11,768 nt of DNA from Acidobacteria bacterium UBA6911 (lineage in GTDB: Bacteria; Acidobacteriota; UBA6911). Shown here piece after piece: positions 5,798 through 11,768 of the stretch (the first letter of the stretch is position 1; each line of letters begins with the position of its first letter). The notes beneath the pieces were generated by a model. That model did not search any database, was not told the DNA's origin, and was given only the letters and a program-made list of their open reading frames with translations. The stretch lies in assembly GCA_002451015.1 (NCBI GenBank), contig DKBB01000107.1:4756-16523 (forward strand). The letters run 5' to 3'. Made by a program: the position numbers and the translations under genes.

Positions 5798-8700
5798 ATG
5801 AAAAGACTCCGTCATATAACTGTTGTGATTGTCTGGATCCTGTGTGTCAGTGCAGGAATCCGCGCACAGATGTTCCTGCCGGACGATCCCGTCAAAAGGG
5901 ATTACGACAACCTTCCGATTGAAAAACCCGCCCAGATTGAACTCAGTGTTTCCTACGACACGATTGAAAACACTTTCGGCCTGACGAACACGGGAGAACT
6001 GCTCAAAGCGCAGAATGTCAACACGCTTGGCGAAGTGCCCGATTCGAGCTGGTTTACAAACCGGATCGGGATCCGCGACATGACTTTGGATGAGATAGCC
6101 CGTGGAGCCGACCGTACAGGGGGTCCGGATACAAGTAGCCCCCTTGTCATTGAGAAAGCCGGGCTGCTGTCCTTCACGGAAGGACTGGTGGTTCGGGACA
6201 GCAGGGGCGATTCCTACTACATTATTTTCGATCCGGCCGGAATGGCCAACATGGCGACCGGCGCGGCGGTGGTCGCGAACAAGTTCTTTTACGCCTTCGG
6301 CTACAATGTCCTGCCGGCATCCATCGCCATTTTCGATAAGGAAAAGGTATCCATTTCTCCGGAGGCGACGCTGATACTTTTAGGCGGCAAAGAGGTCTCC
6401 CTGGACCAGGAATTCCTGGACCTCTTTCTTGAGAAAAAGGAGCGGAGACCGGACGGGAAATACCGGGTGGCGGCTTACCAGATACCTCCGGGGGAGGGGA
6501 TCGGAGAGTTTAAATTTTACGGTACCCGAAGCGACGATCCCAACGATATCATTCCTCACGAGAACCGGCGGGAGTTGCGGGGAATGCAGGTTTTCAGCAG
6601 CTGGCTGAATCACTATCTCGCCCGCAGCATCAATACCCTCGACCGGTATGAGACACACGAGGGAAACTCCTATCTCAAACACTATCTGATCGATTTCAGC
6701 ACCGCCCTGGGAAGCGGCAACAACCTGGACGGCGAACTCATACCCAAGGACAAGCAGTCGGGCAATGAGTACACTTTATGGGGGGATGCCGGCGCGACTC
6801 TGAAAACGGCTCTTTCTCTTGGTATCTGGGAGCGCCCCTGGATGAAAGTGGAATATCCCTACCCCCAATATGGCGAAGTGGGAAGAATTGAGGCCGAATT
6901 CTTCGATCCGGGAAAGTGGAAAACGGAGTATCCCAATGCCGCTTTTGTCAGGATGCTGCCGGATGACGCGTTCTGGGCGACGGAGATCCTGACCCGCCTC
7001 AGCGACAATGCGATCCGGGCAGTGGTTCAAACCGGGCAATACGACGATCCTGCCGCGGAAGAGTACCTGGTAAAAGTCCTGATTAAAAGGCGGGACAAGA
7101 TTATTGACCATTACTTGGAGGGGATCAATCCACTCAAAGGATTTTCAGTCAGGGACGATTACCTTGAGTTTGACAACCTGGGGATCATAGAGGGACTTGC
7201 GGATGAAACCTATTATGAATATTTCTGGTACACATTCGATAATCGGACAGAAGAGCTGAGCGTTATAGCCGAACGAACCATAACGCACGAACCCAGGATA
7301 CTGATTCCAAAATCCGAGGCCGATTACATGATGTGCCGCATCCGGGCCCGATCCCGGCAGCAGCGGGGCTGGAGAAAGAATGTCGATGTCTATTTCCGTA
7401 TGACCAACGGGCCCTCGATTGTCGGCCTAAACCGGGAAGTGGGCGCGTTTGTTCTGGAAAGAGATCTTCAGGGGCGCCTGATCGCCAGGTCCAATATCGA
7501 GTTTGGCGGTTCATACCAGGGACTGGAAGACGAACAGAAGCTTCTGATAGACGACTGGTTCGCCCGTTTCAACAAGATTACGGGACGCCAGCTGGATGTG
7601 GACGAGGGCTACGACAATCTTCCGCTTTCAACCCGTACCACTTTCGAAGCGGTAACCCATGCTTTGATCAGTACTGGGCTGTCGGATGAATCCGGCCGGG
7701 ATCTCGGCCTGGCCATAGATCTGGTGGAACAGGTCGAGACGGTAAATGGCCGCATCGCGGGCGCAGGCGGAGACGAGCAGTTTCGCATGTATGTGGTGCT
7801 CAAACCGGATGCGATCAAGACTCTTGAGGCTTCCCGGGAGTTCAAACGTGGGGCCGACAATACGGTTTTTCACAAAGGCTACCCTAAGAATTACCGGCAG
7901 CAGGGGAAGGAACCGACAATGCAGGTATCCATAGCGGAGACCGGGCTGCGGGCGGATATTGACGTCGATTACCGTTCTTCGAAGTTCCCGGCGGCCGTGC
8001 TCAACGGGCACCTGACTTCGGCCAATTCCGACGTTCGGGCCGGCAATAACTATTCGCGGCACGTGAACCGCTGGCAGGGATTTGCAAACTGGTGGAGAGG
8101 TATGTTCGGGCTGTCCATTATCAGCGAACTGGGGATAGAAGCGGATCCGGAGCAGAAGTTGATCCCCCTGGAACCGCGCAAAGGAAAGGGCGACCTCGAG
8201 GAGGCCATGGAAGATTGGCTGGATGCCTGGTTTGTCGATAGAAAGCCGGAGCAGGCCGTGGCTTACCTGGCGCCGTCTTCGTTTGCCTGTATGGATGCCT
8301 GGTCCGAAGAAAATCCTATTGACTACGGTATCGCACCCTTGCTGATGTTGGACGGAATGGTTGCCGCGAACCGTTCCATCGGCGAAGTGGATAAACTCGA
8401 ACAGATTATTCAGCCGGAAACCCTGAGCAATCCCCGTTTGAAAGAGATTGAACATAAAAAACGCGACCTTTTCGTACTGTACGATGTGCCGGAAGATCTT
8501 GCCCTGAAGTTCGATTGCACCCGTCGCAACAATCCCGAAGCAGGGGAATCGGTGGGAGCGCCCGACAAATACGGCAAGTACTTCGGATCCGTTTTCCGCC
8601 TGAAAACCCCTTCGGGGCAAAAAGGGGGAAGAATGGTCCTGCTGTGGGAAAAGGAGGACAAACACTGGAAAATAATCTCCTATCAGGTCGATCCCGAGTT

Positions 8701-9280
8701 GAAGGAGCTTAAAAATGTCCCCGACCTGCGGCCGGCGGCAGCGGCAGTCGTACTGCAGAAGATGGACGGGGATCCCGATCTTCTGGCGGCGGTCAATAAA
8801 TTCGGGACGGCTTGGGGAACCGGTGAAATCGACAGGGCTCTGGATTATTTTGCCCCGAGCTGTTTGGACTGCGTCCGGCTGTACCTTGAGGGAGAAACAG
8901 CTCCGGGTGACCAAGCGGCGCGCGATCGGCTGAGGCAGGGACTCGATAGGGTCTACCAGGCATTCAGCCAGGCTGAAGATATTTCCAATTTCCTGCAACC
9001 GGTCGAATTCGTCCACCCGGATATCAGGATTGTCGATCACGCTAAATCCGGCAGGTACTCCATCGGGGCACTGCCCGATCATATCGGGATGGCTTACGGG
9101 TGCGATAAACGGCTGGAAGAGACAACATGGAAGGAACCCGAAAATAAAGTTTACGGCAATTACTATGCCGTAGCCATGCAATTCAACCTTATCGGGGACG
9201 ATCCGGCTATCCTCTATCTGCTTTGGGCGAAACGGGCCGGGAGCTGGAAGATCATAGCTTTTATGACGATGGCAGCCTAA
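5798..9280 (+). CDS. Large exported multidomain protein: kinase-like module, middle domain, two NTF2-like domains
   Basis: An 1160-residue exported protein; the signal peptide ends IRA|Q at 23/24. Residues about 26-450 match a family I remember from Acidobacteria and deltaproteobacteria, with the blocks NVNTLGEVPDSSWFTNR (73-89), FKFYGTRSDDPNDIIPHE (238-255), LRGMQVFSSWLNH (260-272), INTLD (278-282) and HYLIDF (295-300). That order resembles an atypical kinase fold, but the expected Lys, Glu and catalytic Asp positions appear substituted. Residues about 450-555 form a beta-rich extension. Residues about 600-770 form a second conserved unit with RTTFEAVTHAL (613-623), DIDVDYRSS (720-728) and LNGHLTSANSDVRAGNN (735-751). 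Two C-terminal domains (about 796-968 and 993-1159) look like NTF2-like repeats of each other: both have AxxYxxPSxxxC-like starts and end LLW(E/A)K...WKII. It is translated 23 bp after the Omp85-like gene. No molecular function is established; location is periplasm or cell surface. Confidence 0.75.
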   Translation: MKRLRHITVVIVWILCVSAGIRAQMFLPDDPVKRDYDNLPIEKPAQIELSVSYDTIENTFGLTNTGELLKAQNVNTLGEVPDSSWFTNRIGIRDMTLDEIARGADRTGGPDTSSPLVIEKAGLLSFTEGLVVRDSRGDSYYIIFDPAGMANMATGAAVVANKFFYAFGYNVLPASIAIFDKEKVSISPEATLILLGGKEVSLDQEFLDLFLEKKERRPDGKYRVAAYQIPPGEGIGEFKFYGTRSDDPNDIIPHENRRELRGMQVFSSWLNHYLARSINTLDRYETHEGNSYLKHYLIDFSTALGSGNNLDGELIPKDKQSGNEYTLWGDAGATLKTALSLGIWERPWMKVEYPYPQYGEVGRIEAEFFDPGKWKTEYPNAAFVRMLPDDAFWATEILTRLSDNAIRAVVQTGQYDDPAAEEYLVKVLIKRRDKIIDHYLEGINPLKGFSVRDDYLEFDNLGIIEGLADETYYEYFWYTFDNRTEELSVIAERTITHEPRILIPKSEADYMMCRIRARSRQQRGWRKNVDVYFRMTNGPSIVGLNREVGAFVLERDLQGRLIARSNIEFGGSYQGLEDEQKLLIDDWFARFNKITGRQLDVDEGYDNLPLSTRTTFEAVTHALISTGLSDESGRDLGLAIDLVEQVETVNGRIAGAGGDEQFRMYVVLKPDAIKTLEASREFKRGADNTVFHKGYPKNYRQQGKEPTMQVSIAETGLRADIDVDYRSSKFPAAVLNGHLTSANSDVRAGNNYSRHVNRWQGFANWWRGMFGLSIISELGIEADPEQKLIPLEPRKGKGDLEEAMEDWLDAWFVDRKPEQAVAYLAPSSFACMDAWSEENPIDYGIAPLLMLDGMVAANRSIGEVDKLEQIIQPETLSNPRLKEIEHKKRDLFVLYDVPEDLALKFDCTRRNNPEAGESVGAPDKYGKYFGSVFRLKTPSGQKGGRMVLLWEKEDKHWKIISYQVDPELKELKNVPDLRPAAAAVVLQKMDGDPDLLAAVNKFGTAWGTGEIDRALDYFAPSCLDCVRLYLEGETAPGDQAARDRLRQGLDRVYQAFSQAEDISNFLQPVEFVHPDIRIVDHAKSGRYSIGALPDHIGMAYGCDKRLEETTWKEPENKVYGNYYAVAMQFNLIGDDPAILYLLWAKRAGSWKIIAFMTMAA

Positions 9281-9377
9281 GCCTGCGGTATCTTGGGGAA
9301 CCTGTGTGTCGGGGAGCTCACCGGAGAAGGAATATTTTGCAAAGACGCCTCGCTTTTGCCGCTTTCTGGTAGCTTTG

Positions 9378-9421
9378 AAAGGCGTACGCAGGAGGCACAG
9401 GCTAGTGCCTGACTTTCCCGG
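9378..9421 (-). repeat. Palindromic dispersed repeat, copy B
   Basis: The core is AGGCAC (9393-9398) paired with GTGCCT (9405-9410). Read on the minus strand, it has the same order of elements as copy A at 2658-2697: CCGGGAAAGT, GGCAC, GTGCC, ACGCCTTT, with an 8-nt insertion before the last block. It overlaps the last codons and stop of the small minus-strand gene, so it may have supplied that gene's 3' end and could act as a weak terminator. Confidence 0.4.
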
Positions 9422-9575
9422 AATGTTTCAGCCCCAATCTCCATAGCCAATCTGATTTGCCGTGGTGCAACGTGCCGCCGGTCTGTTTCTTCCACTCCGG
9501 GTGATCGGACTTGGAAAACAAAGCTTCCAATGCACAACAGAACAGAAAAAATATTAAAGCCAGAAAGATGCCCAT
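9402..9575 (-). CDS. 57-residue single-span membrane protein under a sigma-54 promoter
   Basis: A short minus-strand gene. The product starts MGIFLALIFFLFCCALEALF: one strongly hydrophobic helix (about 3-20), with Cys13-Cys14 and Glu17 inside it. A basic, His/Trp-containing tail follows (SKSDHPEWKK at 21-30, DWLWRLGLKH at 42-51). It is probably an inner-membrane protein with the tail in the cytoplasm. I do not recognise the family. Evidence that it is real: AAGGG (9586-9582) sits 6 nt before the ATG, a perfect sigma-54 promoter lies upstream with a predicted leader of about 30 nt, and an IHF site and palindrome sit where an activator would bind. It converges on the large gene to its left, 121 bp apart. 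Small sigma-54-driven membrane proteins are often envelope-stress or signalling accessories, but nothing here proves a role. Confidence 0.55.
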   Translation of the reverse strand: MGIFLALIFFLFCCALEALFSKSDHPEWKKQTGGTLHHGKSDWLWRLGLKHSGKVRH

Positions 9576-9616
9576 TTCATACCCTTACGATCGGTTTTCC
9601 CATCACTATAGAGAAC

Positions 9617-9632
9617 AGCAATAGTCGTGCCA
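9617..9632 (-). promoter_or_regulatory. Sigma-54 (RpoN) -24/-12 promoter
   Basis: Read on the minus strand, the sequence is TGGCACG (9632-9626), 4 nt, then TTGCT (9621-9617). This matches the established sigma-54 consensus TGGCACG-N4-TTGCW at every defined position. Counting from the -12 base puts transcription start near 9606, about 31 nt before the ATG of the 57-residue gene. Such promoters need an AAA+ enhancer-binding protein; none is encoded in the window. Confidence 0.75.
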
Positions 9633-9682
9633 GTATTTAATCCGTTTTTTGCTGCATGGATCTTTTAAAAGCAAGAGCGACT

Positions 9683-9695
9683 TAAGCTGTTGATT
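9683..9695 (-). promoter_or_regulatory. Predicted IHF binding site
   Basis: On the minus strand the bases read AATCAA-CAGC-TTA, an exact match to the IHF consensus WATCAANNNNTTR. It lies at about -77 to -89 from the predicted start, between the sigma-54 promoter and the upstream palindrome, where IHF bends DNA to bring the activator to the polymerase. A single consensus match is weak alone; its position raises confidence. Confidence 0.45.
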
Positions 9696-9714
9696 TAAAT
9701 GGAGATGCCATTTA
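9696..9714. promoter_or_regulatory. Palindrome at enhancer distance, candidate activator site
   Basis: TAAATGG (9696-9702) and CCATTTA (9708-9714) form a perfect 7-bp inverted repeat around AGATG. It is centred about 100 bp upstream of the predicted sigma-54 start, the usual distance for an upstream activating sequence, and it directly adjoins the IHF site. The cognate activator is unknown. Confidence 0.4.
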
Positions 9715-10169
9715 TTTCCCCGGTGTGTCGCGGAAGAGGAAAAGCGGAATACTGATGCAATATGAACACGTGCCTTTTTAAATTCATTGCATTTTGCAAA
9801 ATCTGGGCAATGTCGGAATGGCATTGCCTTTATAAGAACCGAAACAGTGACATACAGCCCCCTAGCCAGCAGGTTACTCCTGCAGGGTCTCGCTTCTGAC
9901 CTCGGAAAACGCGCGACGACGGATTGTGACCACGACCCGGAGCAGGAAAAATGCCGCGGTTAAAGAGCGAGATTAAAATCCGAATCTGTGCATACTTCTG
10001 CCGAAAGAAATTATCGGTATATCCGATCATGAAAGTTGTATTCCGTCGCCATTAACGGTTAGGATTGTTCAAAATTTGACAGAAAAACATCAAGAATAAG
10101 TTTGGGAATTGCATTGCATCCCGCGTCTTGTTCGGTTTGATACGAGACCGCTTTGAATCGGGGACAGGA
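9715..10169. other. Intergenic region before the oxidoreductase gene
   Basis: Apart from the palindromes at 9791-9828, I see no gene in these 455 bp. No tRNA, coding pattern or clear riboswitch is apparent. The promoter of the downstream oxidoreductase must lie here; a TTGACA at 10076-10081 is a possible -35 box but has no good -10 at standard spacing. Confidence 0.5.
9791..9828. promoter_or_regulatory. Two further palindromes upstream of the sigma-54 promoter
   Basis: ATTTTGCAAAAT (9791-9802) is a perfect 12-bp palindrome. Next to it, GGCAATG (9806-9812) and CATTGCC (9822-9828) are a perfect 7-bp inverted repeat with a 9-nt spacer. They lie about 185-220 bp upstream of the predicted sigma-54 start, still within enhancer range, but could equally belong to nothing. 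Confidence 0.25.
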
Positions 10170-11669
10170 ATGAATAAAAACATGATCGTTGTCGGAGCCG
10201 GCATCGCGGGCTTGTCCACCGGCTGCTATGCCCAGTTGAACGGCTATCAGGCCACCCTCTTTGAAATGAACAAAATTCCGGGCGGTTTGTGCACAGCCTG
10301 GAAGCGCGGGGGATATACCTTTGATATCAGCATGCACATGCTGGTGGGTTCCGGATCGGGACCCGCCCACAGGATGTGGCGGGAGCTCGGAATCATCGAG
10401 GGTCGGAAATTCCATTACCACACTGAAATGTCGCGTATTGAAGGCTTGAAAAAAAGTCTGACCCTTTGCACGGATCCCGAAAGGCTGCTGGACCAGCTGT
10501 TATCCCTGGCGCCGGCGGACGCGAAGCTGTCGCGGCAGTTTGTCCGCCTGGTGTCAGGCCGCGGCATGATGGGCGCCATGAGTCTCAAGCCTGCCGAATT
10601 AACCGGCATCCGGGATAAATTAAGGATGTTCCGGACCATTCTTCCCTTACTGGCAACGATGGCAAGGTACGGCAGAAAGACCATTCAGGAATTCGTACAG
10701 GGTTTTCAGGATCCGTTTGTGCGTGATGCCGTTCGCTTTATGATTGACGCCCCGGATTGGCCAATGGAGCGATTCCCGATGGCGGCTATGGTCGGGATAA
10801 TTCAATCAGCTGTTTCGGAGGCGGGAGTGCCGTTAGGGGGATCGCAGAAAGTGGTCTTGCGGATCGCGGAGAAATTCCAGGGACTCGGGGGCGAATTTGT
10901 TTACGGTCAGCGCGTAGAGGATATTATCGTCGAGAACGATCGCGTCATCGGCATCCGCCTGGAAGACGGCACGGAGCACCTTGCCGACAGAGTGGTCTGG
11001 GCGGGGGACGGCCACACGGCTATCTTCGATATTTTAGGCGGCAAATATGTGGATGACAGGATTCGGAGGATGTACAAAGAGTGGATCGTTGTCCCGCCGC
11101 TGGTGCATGTAATGCTGGGTGTCGCCCGGGATTTATCCGGGCAGCCGTTTCGCGTAGTTTTTGAGTTGGAAAAACCGCTCCTTATAGCGGGCCAGCAACG
11201 CCGCTGGCTTTGCCTGCGCCATCATTGCTTCGATCCCGGTATGGCGCCCCCCGGAAAATCGGCCGCGGAAGTATGGTACCCGACATCCTATGAGTACTGG
11301 GAAAAGCTGGCCGGGGACCGGGAGCGGTATGAAGCTGAAAAGCGGCGCATAGCGGATGCGACCATTGCCGAGCTGGATAAACACTGGCCCGGTTTTGCGT
11401 CCGACATCGAAGTGGTCGATGTGCCGACGCCGCATACCTACGCCCGCTACACCGGAAACTGGAAGGGGTCTCCGGACGGCTGGTATGTCACGCCAGAAAA
11501 TATTCGGGACCAAAGCCCGTTGAGAGAGTTGCCGGGCCTTTCCGGTTTTTATATGGTCGGGCAATGGACGGCGCCGTTTACCGGAACCGTCATGGCAGCC
11601 CTTTCCGGAAGGCAACTCGTAGAACTGCTTTGCAGGCGGGACGGCAAAGCCTTTATCGCCTCCCGGTAG
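10170..11669 (+). CDS. FAD-dependent CrtI/phytoene-desaturase-like oxidoreductase
   Basis: A 499-residue flavoprotein. The N-terminus is a Rossmann dinucleotide-binding motif, IVVGAGIAGLSTG (6-18) with G9, G11 and G14, and Glu32 at the end of the second strand for the adenosine ribose. PGGLC (37-41) and GYTFDISMHMLVG follow. The C-terminal FAD motif begins GFYMVGQW (459-466) and continues through TGTVMAALSGR. Length and both motifs fit the phytoene dehydrogenase-related group (COG1233). Members desaturate or isomerise polyprenoids, retinoids or other lipids; no phytoene synthase or other carotenoid gene is present here, so the substrate is open. The ATG at 10170 is chosen because the Rossmann strand follows directly and a GGGGA lies about 5 nt before it; a TTG at 10128 would add 14 unrelated residues. 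The last ten bases including the stop lie within the terminal inverted repeat. Confidence 0.85.
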   Translation: MNKNMIVVGAGIAGLSTGCYAQLNGYQATLFEMNKIPGGLCTAWKRGGYTFDISMHMLVGSGSGPAHRMWRELGIIEGRKFHYHTEMSRIEGLKKSLTLCTDPERLLDQLLSLAPADAKLSRQFVRLVSGRGMMGAMSLKPAELTGIRDKLRMFRTILPLLATMARYGRKTIQEFVQGFQDPFVRDAVRFMIDAPDWPMERFPMAAMVGIIQSAVSEAGVPLGGSQKVVLRIAEKFQGLGGEFVYGQRVEDIIVENDRVIGIRLEDGTEHLADRVVWAGDGHTAIFDILGGKYVDDRIRRMYKEWIVVPPLVHVMLGVARDLSGQPFRVVFELEKPLLIAGQQRRWLCLRHHCFDPGMAPPGKSAAEVWYPTSYEYWEKLAGDRERYEAEKRRIADATIAELDKHWPGFASDIEVVDVPTPHTYARYTGNWKGSPDGWYVTPENIRDQSPLRELPGLSGFYMVGQWTAPFTGTVMAALSGRQLVELLCRRDGKAFIASR

Positions 11670-11768
11670 AAAACCGAAAGTTATTCCGCATCCAATCCCC
11701 AGCTTTTGAACATATCCTTGTAAAACTGGGGATTGGATGCGGAATAACTTTCGGTTTTCTACCGGGAG
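11660..11768. repeat. Perfect inverted repeat, at least 43 bp per arm, at the window edge
   Basis: Bases 11660-11702 are the exact reverse complement of 11726-11768, with a 23-nt loop (11703-11725). One mismatch beyond the stem, three more pairs can form. The last base of the window pairs with 11660, so the repeat may be longer than seen. The left arm contains the final codons and stop of the oxidoreductase gene. Inside the arms, an A-rich start (GAAAACC) and T-rich end (GGTTTTC) give the look of a bidirectional terminator, but the mirrored coding end suggests a foldback duplication or assembly artefact. Confidence 0.9.

Noticed and set aside
7628..9181. A 517-codon open frame on the minus strand
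   Set aside because: It lies wholly inside the 1160-residue gene on the other strand, has no ribosome binding site or recognisable domain, and the plus-strand frame has clear conserved motifs.
9830..10030. A 66-codon minus-strand frame in the intergenic region
   Set aside because: No ribosome binding site, no membrane or domain pattern, and composition unlike the neighbouring genes.
10076..10102. TTGACA as a sigma-70 promoter for the oxidoreductase
   Set aside because: The -35 box is perfect, but no good -10 box is found at 16-18 bp; TAAGTT at 15 bp is weak.
10128..10169. TTG start for the oxidoreductase
   Set aside because: It adds 14 residues before the Rossmann strand and has no good ribosome binding site; the ATG at 10170 fits the family's usual N-terminus.

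Overview
The window looks like a chromosomal stretch of a Gram-negative bacterium. Two outer-membrane beta-barrels, two lipoproteins, cleavable signal peptides and a canonical sigma-54 promoter all point that way. The protein families and the moderate GC content suggest Desulfobacterota/deltaproteobacteria or a relative such as Acidobacteria. This placement is inference from family resemblance, not from a marker gene.

Layout. Positions 1-863 carry the 3' part of a TMEM175-type potassium-channel gene and a small multi-pass 'transporter suffix' membrane protein. Next come an outer-membrane protein of the MetA/'neuromedin U-like' transporter family (901-1779) and a DUF4136 lipoprotein (1948-2496). 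A convergent terminator hairpin separates these from a minus-strand lipoprotein with an acetoacetate-decarboxylase-like domain (2810-3727). Behind that gene lies a decayed fragment of an MscS-family mechanosensitive channel (3931-4287, minus). A tight two-gene operon follows: an Omp85/BamA-type barrel without POTRA domains (4407-5774) and a 1160-residue exported multidomain protein (5798-9280). After a regulatory region come a FAD-dependent CrtI-like oxidoreductase (10170-11669) and, at the right edge, a perfect inverted repeat of at least 43 bp per arm.

Most interesting points. (1) The 1160-residue protein combines an atypical kinase-like N-terminal module, a middle domain and two tandem NTF2-like domains. 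The kinase-like module seems to lack the lysine, glutamate and catalytic aspartate positions, so it may be an exported pseudokinase working with the Omp85 barrel encoded 23 bp upstream. (2) The stretch 9402-9714 on the minus strand holds an overlooked 57-residue membrane protein. It has a well-spaced ribosome binding site, a perfect sigma-54 promoter, a perfect IHF consensus and a palindrome at the distance expected of an activator site. (3) The MscS fragment is a clear gene relic. (4) The terminal inverted repeat includes the end of a coding sequence, so it is either an assembly/amplification foldback or an unusually long hairpin. (5) A palindromic repeat occurs twice, at 2658-2697 and 9378-9421, in opposite orientation.
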